Positions 30,421 through 40,256 of a DNA stretch of 64,000 bases are shown here, in pieces. Numbering within the stretch: position 1 is the stretch's first letter; each line of letters starts with the position of its first letter. The stretch covers positions 2,046,001 to 2,110,000 of the forward strand of contig NZ_CP043808.1 of the NCBI RefSeq assembly GCF_008386315.1, written 5' to 3'. Position numbers and translations under genes: made by a program. The notes beneath the pieces were generated by a model, which worked only from the letters and a program-made list of their open reading frames with translations, did no database searches and was not told the DNA's origin. Origin of the DNA: Serinicoccus marinus DSM 15273. GTDB lineage: Bacteria; Actinomycetota; Actinomycetes; Actinomycetales; Dermatophilaceae.

Positions 30421-31743
30421 TCAGCCGAGCTGGATCGGCCGCACGATGTCGGCGTAGATGAGCAGGACGGTCATCCCGAGCAGACCGATGGCGACGGCGT
30501 AGGCGATGGGGAGCGCGGCCGCGGTGTCGACCGGACCCGGGTCCGGACGCCGGAAGATCCGCGCCCAGGTCCTCTTCGCCCCCTCCCAGAGGGCCCCCGC
30601 GACGTGGCCGCCGTCCAGCGGCAGCAGCGGGATGAGGTTGAACACGAACAGCGCCATGTTGAGCGAGGCGAGGACCGAGACCAGCAGCCAGAAGCGTTCC
30701 CCGGCGCTCTCCACGAAGCCCTCGATGCCGTCCTGCGTGACGTCGCCGGCGACCCGGCCGACACCCACCACCGACATCGGTCCGTTCGGGTCGCGCTCCT
30801 CGGTGCCGAAGGCCGCCTGGGAGACGTCCACGAGACGTTGCGGCAGCGTGAGCACGATGCGTGCCGTGCCGGTGAACATCTCCCCGACCATGCCGGGGAC
30901 CGCGGTGATCGGCTGCGGCTCGTGCACGATCGTGGGCGAGGCGCCGAGGAAGCCGACCTCCCCGTAGACGTTCTCGCCCTGCTCGTCGAGCACCGGCAGC
31001 CCGTCCGCGCCGACCAGCGGGCGCTCCCGCAGCACCAGGTCCGCCGTCAGCTCCTGCCGGGCACCGTCCCGGTCCACCACGAAGGTGGCCTGCTCGCCGG
31101 CGTTCTGGATGGCATACGTGGTGTCGGCCCAGTCGTCCACGGGCGTGCCGTCGACCGAGACGATGGTGTCCCCGACCTCGAAACCGGCTGCGGCCGCGGG
31201 CGAGGGCTCCTGCCCGGTGCAGTCCTCGTCGGTGACGACGGTGTTGGCGCAGGGAGCGACCTCGCTGACGACCGGTCGGACGAAGGCGGGGCCCTGCATC
31301 GTCATCAGCAGCGTGATGAGCACGGCGCTGATCGCGAGGTTCATCAGCGGGCCGCCCGCCATGACGACCACCCGCTTCCACACCGGCAGCTTGTAGAAGA
31401 CGCGGTCGGTGTCCTCGGGCCGGACCTCCTCCAGCGAGTCCTGGCGGGCCTGCTCGATCATGAGGTGCAGCGGGTTGGAGCTGCTCGCGCGCACCCGTCC
31501 GTCGTCACCGGGGCGGGGCGGGAACATCCCGATCATCCGGACGTAGCCACCGAGCGGGATCGCCTTGAGGCCGTACTCCGTCTCCCCGCGCCGGGTCGAC
31601 CACAGTGTCGGGCCGAAGCCGACCATGTACTGCGTGCACCGCACGCGGAAGAGCTTGGCCGGGACGAGGTGCCCGATCTCGTGCAGCGCGATCGACGCGG
31701 CGATGCCGACGAAGACCACGACCACACCGAGCAGGTACAGCAT
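30421..31743 (-). CDS. rseP: RseP/Rip1-type site-2 metalloprotease (M50)
   Basis: 440 residues. The zinc motif HEIGH is at 21-25 in the first membrane segment, a PDZ domain follows ([18 protein letters not shown]), and the second catalytic motif [18 protein letters not shown] sits in a late membrane segment. Intramembrane cleavage of anti-sigma factors and other single-pass proteins is the known role of Rip1 relatives. Lies between dxr and ispG, as in other actinobacteria. Confidence 0.94.
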   Translation of the reverse strand: MLYLLGVVVVFVGIAASIALHEIGHLVPAKLFRVRCTQYMVGFGPTLWSTRRGETEYGLKAIPLGGYVRMIGMFPPRPGDDGRVRASSSNPLHLMIEQARQDSLEEVRPEDTDRVFYKLPVWKRVVVMAGGPLMNLAISAVLITLLMTMQGPAFVRPVVSEVAPCANTVVTDEDCTGQEPSPAAAAGFEVGDTIVSVDGTPVDDWADTTYAIQNAGEQATFVVDRDGARQELTADLVLRERPLVGADGLPVLDEQGENVYGEVGFLGASPTIVHEPQPITAVPGMVGEMFTGTARIVLTLPQRLVDVSQAAFGTEERDPNGPMSVVGVGRVAGDVTQDGIEGFVESAGERFWLLVSVLASLNMALFVFNLIPLLPLDGGHVAGALWEGAKRTWARIFRRPDPGPVDTAAALPIAYAVAIGLLGMTVLLIYADIVRPIQLG

Positions 31744-31758
31744 GCGGCGAACTCCTAG

Positions 31759-32976
31759 TCAGTCCCGGGGACGTCGGTCGATGCTACGCGCGGCGGACTC
31801 GCGCGCCCAGCCGTCGGCGGCGAGCACCTCCTCCACCGTCAGGTCAACCCCTGACGGCGACGCGGAGTTCCCGCCGACGTGCTCGTCGACGACCTCGGCG
31901 ACCACGTCGACGATGCCGAGGAAGGGCAGGCGGTGCTCGTGGAAGGCGGCGACGCAGACCTCGTTGGCGGCGTTGTAGACCGCGGGAGCGGTGCCCCCTA
32001 TCCGTCCCACCTGCTCGGCCAGCCGCACCGCGGGGAAGGCCTCGTCGTCCAGCGGCAGGAAGTCCCACGTGGAGGCCCGGGTCCAGTCGCACGCCGGAGC
32101 GACGTCGGCCAACCGCTCCGGCCAGGACAGACCGAGGGCGATGGGGATGTGCATGGTCGGCGGCGAGGCCTGCGCGAGGGTCGAGCCGTCCACGAACTCG
32201 ACCATGGAGTGCACGATCGACTGGGGATGCACCACCACCTCGATCGCGTCGAAGGGCACGTCGAAGAGCAGGTGCGCCTCGATCACCTCCAGGCCCTTGT
32301 TGACCAGGGTCGCGGAGTTGGTGGTGACCACCTGCCCCATGTCCCAGGTGGGGTGAGCCAGCGCCTCCTGCGGCGTGACGTCGGCCAGCTCGGCGCGGGA
32401 CCGACCACGGAAGGGACCCCCGCTGGCGGTGAGCACGAGCCTGCGGACCTCGCCGCGCGCCCCGGCGCGCAGCGCCTGGGCGATGGCGCTGTGCTCGGAG
32501 TCGACCGGCACGATCTGGCCGGGTCGGGCCGCCCGCGTCACCAGGGTGCCCCCGACGATCAGGGACTCCTTGTTGGCGAGGGCCAGCGTGCTCCCGGCGG
32601 CGAGCGCGGCGAGGGTGGGACGCAGCCCGATGCTCCCGGTGATGCCGTTGAGCACGACGTCTGCGCCCTGGCCCGCCACCCGCTCGGCGGCGTCCGGCCC
32701 GGTGTGGATCTCGGGACGGTATGCCCGGAGCCCGGCGGCCCGGGCCGCCTCGCCCAGGGCGTCGGCCAGCTCGGAACGCGCGCCGGTGTCGTCCCTGGCG
32801 ATCGCCACCTGGTCGACCCGCAGCTCGGCCGCCTGCCGGGCGAGCGATCCCAGGTCTCCCCCGCCCGCGGCGAGCGCCTGCACCCGGAACCGGTCCGGGT
32901 GGGCGCGGACGACGTCGATCGCCTGGGTGCCGATCGATCCGGTCGACCCGAGCAGGGTCAGGCTCCGTGGACTCAC
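31759..32976 (-). CDS. dxr: 1-deoxy-D-xylulose-5-phosphate reductoisomerase
   Basis: 405 residues. NADPH-binding [14 protein letters not shown] at 10-23, [23 protein letters not shown] and [11 protein letters not shown], plus [23 protein letters not shown] cut by residues that bind metal and substrate. It commits carbon to the MEP pathway. GTG start at 32976; stop is 16 bases upstream of rseP. A ThrE-like exporter gene ends four bases before its start region. Confidence 0.95.
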   Translation of the reverse strand: MSPRSLTLLGSTGSIGTQAIDVVRAHPDRFRVQALAAGGGDLGSLARQAAELRVDQVAIARDDTGARSELADALGEAARAAGLRAYRPEIHTGPDAAERVAGQGADVVLNGITGSIGLRPTLAALAAGSTLALANKESLIVGGTLVTRAARPGQIVPVDSEHSAIAQALRAGARGEVRRLVLTASGGPFRGRSRAELADVTPQEALAHPTWDMGQVVTTNSATLVNKGLEVIEAHLLFDVPFDAIEVVVHPQSIVHSMVEFVDGSTLAQASPPTMHIPIALGLSWPERLADVAPACDWTRASTWDFLPLDDEAFPAVRLAEQVGRIGGTAPAVYNAANEVCVAAFHEHRLPFLGIVDVVAEVVDEHVGGNSASPSGVDLTVEEVLAADGWARESAARSIDRRPRD

Positions 32977-32980
32977 CGAT

Positions 32981-34234
32981 TCATTGTGCCGTGCGGCGCC
33001 GCCAGGTGGCGGCCGGCCGGGACACCGGGAGCGCCAGCGCGGAGCCGATGAGCAGGCCGAGCGCGATCGAGGCCACGATCCCGACGGTCCCCAGCAGCGT
33101 CGCGCCGTCCCCGGTGCCGACCCCGATCTGGCTGACCCCCATGAGACCCACGGTCCCGGGGACGAGCAGCCAGAAGGAGGGCAGGAAGGCCACCAGCCGC
33201 GGCACGTCCTCCCGGAAGCGTCCCAGCAGCGCGGGGACGAAGGAGGCGACGACGGCGCCGGTGAACCCTCCGATGGGCAACGACGAGGCGCTCTGCTGCC
33301 CGGCCAGCTGGGCGGCGAAGGTCAGGACCAGGACCAGCGCCGACCACCGCAGCAACGACCACGGGAGGGCCTCGGAGAGGGTGATGCCGATCGTGATGAG
33401 CGCCAGCCCCAGGGGTGCGACCCACAGACCCGGGCCCTCGACCCGCACGTTGGCGAAGGCGCCCTGGTCCACCGCGAGGACCATCGAGGCGCCGACGACG
33501 CCGAGCGAGAACAGGCCCAGCTGCACCATCCCGTAGAACACGCGGGACGCCCCGGCGACCATCGCGCCCTGCGCCAGCTCGCTGACACCGGTGACCAGCA
33601 GCGCGCCGGGCAGCAGCACCGCGAGCGGGCAGATGAGCGTGCGCAGCGGGCCGTCCAGCAGACCCAGCTGGTACCCGCCGAAGGCCAGCAGCGCCACGGC
33701 GAAGGCAGCCAGCGAGGGCAGCAGCGAACCGAGCAGCGTGTGCCGCCCGGACTGCGTGAGGAGCAGGCTCACCACGAGGGACCCGAGCGCGGCGACGGCG
33801 ACGTTGGGCAGGCCGGGCTGCAGGATGAGCGAGATCCCGACCGACACCCCCATGAGGCCGAGGTGACGCACCCAGGCGGGGTAGGGGTGCGGGAGGGCCC
33901 GGATGGCGTCGAGCTCGGTCTCGGCCTGCGCCATCGTCAGCCGTCCCGTGTCCAGGAAGTGGCGCACCGCGTGCACCGCGGCGCACTGGTCAAGCCGGAG
34001 CGGGCCGCGCACCGGGGCGATCGAGGCGGGCGTCCCGGCGCTGAGGCTGAGGAAGACCGCGGTCGGGCTGGCGGCGACCTGGACCCCCGGGTAGCCGGCC
34101 CGCGCACCCAGCGAGCGCACCGCCCGCTCGACGTCGACCACCGGCTCGCCGGAGGCGGCCAGCTCCCCGGCCATCCGCAGCAGCACGGTGCGGGTCAGCA
34201 GCGCCTGCTGCGGCTCGGGGGCGTGGTCGCTCAC
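32981..34234 (-). CDS. Threonine/serine exporter family protein (ThrE-like)
   Basis: 417 residues. The N-terminal soluble domain ([39 protein letters not shown]) is the ThrE/DUF1212 part; about ten membrane segments follow, including [19 protein letters not shown] and [14 protein letters not shown] typical of the second half. It would export threonine, serine or small dipeptides. I chose the GTG at 34234; a copy of GGTATGCC (34243-34250) lies just upstream, and the EspG-like gene ends four bases away. Confidence 0.86.
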   Translation of the reverse strand: MSDHAPEPQQALLTRTVLLRMAGELAASGEPVVDVERAVRSLGARAGYPGVQVAASPTAVFLSLSAGTPASIAPVRGPLRLDQCAAVHAVRHFLDTGRLTMAQAETELDAIRALPHPYPAWVRHLGLMGVSVGISLILQPGLPNVAVAALGSLVVSLLLTQSGRHTLLGSLLPSLAAFAVALLAFGGYQLGLLDGPLRTLICPLAVLLPGALLVTGVSELAQGAMVAGASRVFYGMVQLGLFSLGVVGASMVLAVDQGAFANVRVEGPGLWVAPLGLALITIGITLSEALPWSLLRWSALVLVLTFAAQLAGQQSASSLPIGGFTGAVVASFVPALLGRFREDVPRLVAFLPSFWLLVPGTVGLMGVSQIGVGTGDGATLLGTVGIVASIALGLLIGSALALPVSRPAATWRRRTAQ

Positions 34235-34238
34235 CGGC

Positions 34239-35069
34239 CTACGGTATGCCGTCCGGCGCGACCGGCTCCACGACGCGGTCCACCCACCCCCGCACGAGGT
34301 CACGCACGTCGCCGGGCGTGACGGGCTCGAAGACCGGCCCGCCGACCTCCCCGTCGGTGCCGGTCCCGGGCCGGGCCAGGTGGCAGCCGTGCTCGCCGAC
34401 CGCCAGCAGGACCGACTCCTCCGGGCCGACCTCGGGGGTGGACCCTGGACCGGGCTCCGCGCCCGCGACGGGCTCGGGCCGCACCAGGGTGAGCTCCGCG
34501 AGCACCGATGCCCGCAGCCGCGCCGCCGCGGCGTCGGGATCGCCGAGGTCGAGGACCATCGCCTCGCCCTGCCCGGCCACCGCGTCCGGTGGCAGCACCG
34601 GCGCGAGGGCCCGGTCGGTCAGGTCGGACGGCTCGAGGCACAGATCCAGACCGTGCCAGCCGGTGTGGTGCTGGTCCTCGACCACTCCCCCGGCCTCGAT
34701 CAGGTGCAGCAGCCGCAGGTCGGGACGGTCCTCCGCGCCTGCCAGGCGCCGCTCGACGACCAGGAGCGCACGGGCGGCGAGCCGCACGTCGAGCAGCAGG
34801 AGCACCAGCTCGGCCAGCGGCTGGTCCTCGACGAGCCGACCGTGGGCGTCGAGCAGGCCACGCCCCTGGAGCGAGCGCAGCGCCTCGTCCCGGGCACCCT
34901 CGCGCCGCTGGAGGTCTGCGCCTTCCGTCAGCGGCTCAGGTTGCGGGTCGAGCCCGAGGTGGGCCGCGTGCGCCCGTTCGAGCAGGTCGAGCTCCTCGGG
35001 CGTGACCACGAGCAGCGGGCCGGTGCCCACGCCCGGCACCTCGGCCGCGGAGGGATCGACGCCGGTCAC
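34239..35069 (-). CDS. EspG-like protein, third gene of a WXG cassette
   Basis: 276 residues, no signal peptide. The start VVTPEELDLLERAHAAHLG, the segment LRSLQGRGLLDAHGRLVED followed by a hydrophobic LAELVLLLLDVRLAARALLVVERRL (given here in parts), and the late DLVRGWVDRVVEP recall EspG chaperones of ESX/type VII secretion, which hold WXG or PE/PPE substrates before export. The likeness is by pattern only. The GTG start overlaps the stop of the upstream 465-residue gene (GTGA), so the two are translationally coupled. No secretion ATPase is in the window. Confidence 0.5.
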   Translation of the reverse strand: MTGVDPSAAEVPGVGTGPLLVVTPEELDLLERAHAAHLGLDPQPEPLTEGADLQRREGARDEALRSLQGRGLLDAHGRLVEDQPLAELVLLLLDVRLAARALLVVERRLAGAEDRPDLRLLHLIEAGGVVEDQHHTGWHGLDLCLEPSDLTDRALAPVLPPDAVAGQGEAMVLDLGDPDAAAARLRASVLAELTLVRPEPVAGAEPGPGSTPEVGPEESVLLAVGEHGCHLARPGTGTDGEVGGPVFEPVTPGDVRDLVRGWVDRVVEPVAPDGIP

Positions 35070-36463
35070 GGTCCCCACCGGCCCAGGTCCACCGGCACCG
35101 GGAGTTTCGGTGGGAGGGGGACGACCGGCATGAGGATCGGGTCCCCCAGCTGACGCCACCAGTCGCGGACCGGCTCGATGTCGGGCAGCCGCCCGACGAC
35201 CTGGTCGACCAGCTCCCGGGCGGGGAGGCGCAGCGGCGCCCCGGGCGGCAGCCCCACGACCCGGTGGCGCGGGTCGCGCAGCGGCTCCAGCACCGGCGCC
35301 ACCGTCTCGCGGACGTCGGAGACCCGGCGCCCGACCTCGTGGGTCAGGGCGCTCCTGGCCCGGCCGAGCGCCACCCGCGCCGACCGCAGCCGGGTGAGCG
35401 CCCGGCCGTGCGCCCGCACCGTCGCCTCCCCCACCCGCCGCGCCAGCCGCGGGGCCTCCCGACGCAGGTAGCGAGCGGCGATGACGGCACCGTCGACCGC
35501 GGCGTTGCCGGCCGACCACGCCTGGTAGGCGGCCAGCAGCCCCACTCCGATCGGGCCGGCCACGGGCACGACCGGGGTGGCCACGACGAGCACACCCCCG
35601 ATCAACCCACCACCGGCCAGCACCCGCGTGACGTCGCCCCGCCACCCGGAGTAGCCGCCGCCGTCCTTCACGTCCGACCAGGCCGTGAACCACGCCGCGA
35701 CCATCCCGACCGGACCGGGGACCAGACGGACCCGCGACAGCAGCTTCGGCGCGTCCCGCAGCCGGCCCAGCGCGCGCAGCCGGCCCAGCGCCCGCTGGGC
35801 GCGCCGCAGGGCCACCTGACGCACCTGCAGGGCGCGGGCCCACCGGGCCCGGGCCCGGTGGATCACCACCTGCGTGGTCCGCACCACCCGCTCGACGGTG
35901 CCCCAGGCATACCCCACGGCGGCGAGTGCCTTCTTCGGGACCTCGGCGACCCGGCGCACGTCGTCGAAGAGGTCCACGGCCTCCCGGACCTGCTGCGCGC
36001 TGCGCTCCTGCGTGGTGCGGAAGTCCTCCTCGACCTCCTGGACCCGCCGGCGCGCGGTCTGCACCTCCTGCTCCAGCTGCTCGAGCCGTCGCCGCCACAG
36101 GGCCTCGAGCGCAGGCTCCGGCGGCGGCCCGGGCGCACGCAGTGCCGCGGACTCCCCCGCCGCGCGCTCCCCGGCCCGCTGCCACCGGAGCACCTCCTCG
36201 GTGGCGCCACGTGCCGCCGAGGCGCACTCGGCCACGGCGCGCGCAGCGTGCTGCGAGGGCCGTGCCGCGGACCGGGTCACCCGGTGCACGGTCTGCACGC
36301 GGGCGCGGGCCTGCCACGCGGCCAGGCCCGACCATCCGCCCTCCGTGGGGCTACTGCCCAGCACCTGCTCGGCCACGGACTCGATCTGGGCTCCTGCCTC
36401 GCGCAGCAACCGTGCTGCCCGCTCCAGCTCCTCCGGCGAGACGGTCAGCACCGAGCCGGTCAC
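35066..36463 (-). CDS. Large WXG-motif protein with coiled coil and hydrophobic segment
   Basis: 465 residues. An N-terminal helical domain carries WSG at 44-46 (GGWSGLAAWQARAR), fitting the WXG fold. Residues 118-165 form a likely coiled coil rich in Glu/Arg/Gln. Residues 200-245 are very basic (RARARWARALQVRQVALRR). Residues 281-332 are Gly/Ala/Val-rich and hydrophobic (AGGGLIGGVLVVATPVVP, GPIGVGLLAAYQAW), likely membrane-inserting. The C-terminus is Pro-rich. The GTG start overlaps the 106-residue gene's stop. It could be an exported effector or envelope protein; function unknown. Confidence 0.6.
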   Translation of the reverse strand: MTGSVLTVSPEELERAARLLREAGAQIESVAEQVLGSSPTEGGWSGLAAWQARARVQTVHRVTRSAARPSQHAARAVAECASAARGATEEVLRWQRAGERAAGESAALRAPGPPPEPALEALWRRRLEQLEQEVQTARRRVQEVEEDFRTTQERSAQQVREAVDLFDDVRRVAEVPKKALAAVGYAWGTVERVVRTTQVVIHRARARWARALQVRQVALRRAQRALGRLRALGRLRDAPKLLSRVRLVPGPVGMVAAWFTAWSDVKDGGGYSGWRGDVTRVLAGGGLIGGVLVVATPVVPVAGPIGVGLLAAYQAWSAGNAAVDGAVIAARYLRREAPRLARRVGEATVRAHGRALTRLRSARVALGRARSALTHEVGRRVSDVRETVAPVLEPLRDPRHRVVGLPPGAPLRLPARELVDQVVGRLPDIEPVRDWWRQLGDPILMPVVPLPPKLPVPVDLGRWGP

Positions 36464-36780
36464 GGCGTCCACCCCGCCGGTCCGTGCGCACGCCACCCGC
36501 CGCTGAGGAGCCGCTCGACGAGCAGGTAGTCCTCCCGCGCCTGCCGGGTGGCCCGCGCGAGCGACCTGCCCTGCTGCCCCAGCTCGTGCAGCCCGCCGCG
36601 CCAGCGCCCGGTCACGGCCTGGGCAGCCTGCGCCAGCGCACCCTCGCCCGCCCCGTGCGCGACCATCGTCAGCACCCGCGCCACCCCGTCGGCGAGGTCC
36701 TCCAGCGCGGCCCCTGCCCCGTCCTGCTGCTGCGCCGCGGCGGCCAGCTGGTCGCCGTCCACGCGCACGACGTCTGCCAT
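36460..36780 (-). CDS. Small WXG100-like protein with YxxxE export motif
   Basis: 106 residues, mostly helical. WRG at 60-62 sits at the predicted turn (VTGRWRGGLHEL) and YLLVE at 85-89 matches the YxxxD/E type VII export signal near the C-terminus, as in ESX substrates. Start ATG at 36780 has GGGAGGGG upstream. It overlaps the large WXG protein gene by a GTGA junction, so it is the first gene of a coupled three-gene unit. Partner and secretion machine are not in the window. Confidence 0.62.
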   Translation of the reverse strand: MADVVRVDGDQLAAAAQQQDGAGAALEDLADGVARVLTMVAHGAGEGALAQAAQAVTGRWRGGLHELGQQGRSLARATRQAREDYLLVERLLSGGWRAHGPAGWTP

Positions 36781-37098
36781 CTGCGCCCCTCCCTGTCGGT
36801 CCGGACCTGGAGCGTCCGGCTCGGTGTCGAGGCTAGGCAGGTCGGCGGCTCCGCCGCAGAAGTTGTCCACAGTGATGCTGTTGGTGCCGTCGTTACGCTC
36901 GATGGAAGTCCCGCCCGGCTGACCCTGTTGTCCACCGGCTTGGTGCCTTTGGCCTGATCTGTCGCCGGACGGGGCGCACGCACCAGCCAGACGGATCGTG
37001 ACCTGATAGGAGCCTGGCGTAGGCCTCGTCACTGTGCTGTCCGCCCGACCGGTGGTGCGTGTCCAACCAACTGGATCAGAGTCGGAAGGACGCCAATC
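36781..37098. other. Intergenic stretch holding the WXG cassette promoter and the IS110 left end
   Basis: 318 bases with no convincing gene. Base composition is less GC-rich from about 36840 on. The WXG cassette must start transcription here in the minus direction. The left end of the IS110 element lies in the right part: ATAGGAGC at 37006-37013 matches the same word at 38191-38198 beyond the transposase. In IS110 elements the region before the recombinase encodes the bridge RNA, so some of this stretch may be a non-coding RNA gene; I cannot fold it reliably. Confidence 0.5.
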
Positions 37099-38198
37099 AT
37101 GGTGACATCTACCGTCATCGGCGGGGTCGACACCCACGCCGACACGCACACCCTGGCCGCGCTCGACGCCCAGGGCCGGCTGCTGGGCACCAGGAGTGTC
37201 CCGGCGACCGCGGCGGGTAACAGGCGAGCCCTGGGATGGCTGAGCTCGCACGGGCAGGTCGACCGCGTCGGGGTCGAGGGCACCGGGTCCTACGGTGCCC
37301 AGCTCGCCCGCTACCTCACAGCCCAGGACGTGGACGTGGTCGAGGTCGACCGCGCGGATCGCAAGCAGCGTCGTCAGCGGGGCAAGAGCGACCCGCTGGA
37401 CGCCGAGGCCGCAGCCCGGGCCGTGCTGGCCAGGACGGCCACGACGACACCCAAGACGCGCACCGGGCCGGTGGAGTCGCTGCGCGCGCTGAAGGCGACC
37501 AAGAGGGCCGCGATGAAGGCGATGGTCGCTGCCCGCTCCGCCCTGGTGCAGCTGGTCATCACCGCGCCGCACTCGGTCCGCGAGCAGCTGCACGGACTCA
37601 GCGGCACCACCCGCGTCGAGGCGTGTGCGCGGCTGCGCCCGGACCGCGACCGCCTGCATGAGCCTGAGCAGGCGGTCAAGCTCGCGCTGCGCCGGACCGC
37701 TCGCCGCTGCCTGGTCCTGGCCGAGGAGATCGCCGAGGCCGACGCCGACCTCGACGCCCTGGTCAAGCACACCGCCCCCGGACTGCTGGACCACTTCGGT
37801 GTCGGCCCCGATACCGCCTCTCAGCTGCTCATCACCGCTGGTGACAACCCCGACCGCATCCGGTCCGAGGCCTCCTTCGCCGCACTGTGCGGGGTCAGCC
37901 CACTGCCCGCATCCTCCGGACGCACCGACCGCCACAGGCTCAACCGCGGCGGTGACAGGCACGCCAACGAAGCCCTCTGGCGGATCATCATGGTCCGTCT
38001 CGGCCACGACGACAGGACCAAGGCCTACCGGGCCCGACGCAGCGAGCAGAACCTGAGCAAACCCGAGATCATCCGCTGCCTCAAGCGCTACCTCGTCCGC
38101 GAGCTCCTGCCCACCATCCGCGCCGAACTCGCCCACGACACAGCCCCACCGCAAGCACCATCAACCCTCGATCCAGCCGCTTGACAGGTCATAGGAGC
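37006..38198 (+). mobile_element. IS110-family insertion element (approximate ends)
   Basis: One intact IS110-type recombinase gene flanked by the shared word ATAGGAGC (37006-37013 and 38191-38198). IS110 elements lack long terminal inverted repeats and do not make typical target duplications, so the outer edges are tentative; the left edge could lie up to 150 bases further left. The element separates the 3' end of prpE from the promoter side of the WXG cassette and breaks neither gene. TTGACA at 38181-38186 in the right end could serve as a -35 element when the ends join in a circle (inference). Confidence 0.75.
37099..38184 (+). CDS. IS110 family transposase
   Basis: 361 residues. N-terminal RuvC-like DEDD domain: D11 in GGVDTH, E60 in GVEGTGSYG, D98 and D101 in KSDPLDAEAAAR. 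C-terminal Transposase_20 domain: FAALCGVSPLPASSGRTDRH with the likely nucleophilic serine at 272 or 273, then RGGDRHANEALW. Full length and in frame, so possibly active. GGAAGGAC precedes the ATG. Codon style is GC-rich like the host, and the window-wide GGTATGCC motif is absent from it. Confidence 0.95.
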   Translation: MVTSTVIGGVDTHADTHTLAALDAQGRLLGTRSVPATAAGNRRALGWLSSHGQVDRVGVEGTGSYGAQLARYLTAQDVDVVEVDRADRKQRRQRGKSDPLDAEAAARAVLARTATTTPKTRTGPVESLRALKATKRAAMKAMVAARSALVQLVITAPHSVREQLHGLSGTTRVEACARLRPDRDRLHEPEQAVKLALRRTARRCLVLAEEIAEADADLDALVKHTAPGLLDHFGVGPDTASQLLITAGDNPDRIRSEASFAALCGVSPLPASSGRTDRHRLNRGGDRHANEALWRIIMVRLGHDDRTKAYRARRSEQNLSKPEIIRCLKRYLVRELLPTIRAELAHDTAPPQAPSTLDPAA

Positions 38199-38241
38199 AT
38201 CAGGCCCGGGACGTCGTCGTCACGGACCGGTACGCCGACGC

Positions 38242-40164
38242 CTACTCGCGGAGGACCGTCCGCAGGGTGTCGAGGACGCCCTGGTCCTCGATGGTGGACG
38301 GCACCATCGGCGTCTCCCCGTCGGCGATCTGCCGCATCGTGCGCCGCAGGATCTTGCCCGACCGGGTCTTGGGCAGCGCGTCCACGACGTCGACCCGCCG
38401 CAGCGCGGCGACCGCCCCCACCTCGGAGCGCACCCGCGCGACGAGCTCCTCCCGCAGCCGGGCCACCCCGGCCTCACCGGTGTCGGTCCCCGACTTGAGC
38501 ACCACCAGGGCCCGGGGGACCTGGCCCTTGAGGTCGTCGGCGACGCCGATGACCGCGCACTCGGCCACCGCCGGGTGCCCCGCCAGCGCCTCCTCCAGCG
38601 AGCCGGTCGAGAGCCGGTGACCGGCGACGTTGAGCACGTCGTCGGTGCGCCCCATGACGAAGACGTAGCCGTCGTCGTCGACATACCCTCCGTCGCCGGA
38701 CAGGTAGTAGCCCTCGTGGGCGGACAGGTAGGAGTCGACGAAGCGCTGGTCGTCCTGCCACAGCGTGGGCAAGGTCCCGGGCGGCAGCGGCAGCCGCAGG
38801 CAGATGGCGCCCTCCGTGCCGGCCGGTACCTCCATCCCCTGCGGGTCGAGCACGCGGACATCGTAGCCCACGGTCGGCGGTCCGGGGCTGCCCGGACGGA
38901 TCTCGAAGAGCGCGCCGTCGGGCCCGACCGGGTTGATCGCGATCGGCCAGCCGGTCTCGGTCTGCCACCAGTTGTCGACGACGGGCACCCCGAGGTGCTC
39001 GGTCGCCCACGACCAGGTGTCCGGGTCGAGCCGCTCCCCCGCGAGGAAGAGCGCGCGGAAGCCGGACAGGTCGTGGCCGCCGATCAGCTCCCCGGCCGGG
39101 TCCTGCTTGGTGACCGCCCGGATCGCCGTCGGGGCGGTGAAGGCCGCGACGGCGCCGTGCTCGGCCACCACCCGCCAGAGGGCTCCCGCGTCCGGGGTGC
39201 CGACCGGCTTGCCCTCGTAGAGGACCGTGGTCGCCCCGGTGAGCAGCGGGGCGTAGACGATGTAGGAGTGGCCGACGACCCACCCGACGTCGGAGGCGCA
39301 GAACCACGTCTCGCCCGGCTGCACGCCGTAGAGGTGCGTCATCGACCAGCGCAGCGCGACGGCATACCCGCCGCTGTCGCGCACGATGCCCTTGGGCCGG
39401 CCCGTGGTCCCCGAGGTGTAGAGGACGTAGAGCGGGTCGGTCGCGCGCACCGGCACGCACGCCGCGGGCGCGACGGCGTCCGGGTGCATCAGCGTGGCCC
39501 AGTCGAGGTCGCGCTCCCCCAGCTCGCACGGCTGCTGCTCGCGCTGCACGACGACGCAGTGGTCGGGGGTATGCCCGGAGCGCTCGATGGCGGCGTCCAG
39601 CATGGGCTTGTAGGGCACCACGCCGGAGGGCTCGATGCCGCACGAGGCGGACACCACGACGGTGGGCCGGGCGTCCTCGATCCGGGCGGCGAGCTCGGCC
39701 GGGGCGAAGCCACCGAAGACCACGGAGTGGACGGCACCGATCCGGGCGCAGGCCAGCATCGTGATCACCGCCTCCGGCACCATCGGCAGGTAGACCACGA
39801 CGCGGTCCCCCTGCCCCACGCCGAGGTCGCGCAGCACGCCGGCGCACCGGGCCACGAGGTCGAGCAGCTCGGCATACGTGTAGCGCCGGGTGGTGCCGGT
39901 GACCGGGCTGTCGTAGATCAGCGCGGTCTGGTCGGCGCGCCCGTGGACGACGTGACGGTCGAGGGCGTTGTAGCAGACGTTCAGGGTCCCGTCGGGGAAC
40001 CAGCGGGGGAAGTGCGGGTCCCTGTCGTCGAGGACCTGGGCGGGTCGGTGGATCCAGTCGACGAGCCCGGCGGCCCCGCCCCAGAAGTCGACCGGGTCGG
40101 TCAGGCTCCCGGCGACGAGGTCTCGGTAGGCCTGCGGGGACGCCGGGTCGCTGATCGCGCTCAT
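38242..40164 (-). CDS. prpE: Propionyl-CoA synthetase (acyl-CoA synthetase)
   Basis: 640 residues. Acetyl/propionyl-CoA synthetase family: the AMP-binding motif YTSGTTGRPKGIVRDSGG (the GIVRD ending is usual in PrpE rather than Acs), WFCASDVGWVVGHSYIVY, NWWQTETGWPI, GYYLSGDGGYVDDDGY, and the late lysine in PKTRSGKILRRTM that is commonly acetylated. It activates propionate or a related short acid. No prp cluster is adjacent, though mmsA lies 17 kb away. ATG at 40164 chosen by family alignment; ribosome site weak. Confidence 0.9.
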   Translation of the reverse strand: MSAISDPASPQAYRDLVAGSLTDPVDFWGGAAGLVDWIHRPAQVLDDRDPHFPRWFPDGTLNVCYNALDRHVVHGRADQTALIYDSPVTGTTRRYTYAELLDLVARCAGVLRDLGVGQGDRVVVYLPMVPEAVITMLACARIGAVHSVVFGGFAPAELAARIEDARPTVVVSASCGIEPSGVVPYKPMLDAAIERSGHTPDHCVVVQREQQPCELGERDLDWATLMHPDAVAPAACVPVRATDPLYVLYTSGTTGRPKGIVRDSGGYAVALRWSMTHLYGVQPGETWFCASDVGWVVGHSYIVYAPLLTGATTVLYEGKPVGTPDAGALWRVVAEHGAVAAFTAPTAIRAVTKQDPAGELIGGHDLSGFRALFLAGERLDPDTWSWATEHLGVPVVDNWWQTETGWPIAINPVGPDGALFEIRPGSPGPPTVGYDVRVLDPQGMEVPAGTEGAICLRLPLPPGTLPTLWQDDQRFVDSYLSAHEGYYLSGDGGYVDDDGYVFVMGRTDDVLNVAGHRLSTGSLEEALAGHPAVAECAVIGVADDLKGQVPRALVVLKSGTDTGEAGVARLREELVARVRSEVGAVAALRRVDVVDALPKTRSGKILRRTMRQIADGETPMVPSTIEDQGVLDTLRTVLRE

Positions 40165-40256
40165 GGGTCCATCACACACCCGCGCCGGACGCCGCGCCAC
40201 ACGTCACCGTCCGGCGGTCCCGATCCTGCGACGGGCGGCGGATAGGGTCGCGAGGT

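Noticed and set aside
34239..36335. A 698-codon minus-strand frame
   Set aside because: Its upstream half is out of frame with the WXG protein gene. Only 34239-35069 is supported, starting at the GTGA overlap.
36669..36983. A small gene left of the IS110 transposase
   Set aside because: The frame has no family likeness and overlaps the WXG gene in another frame.
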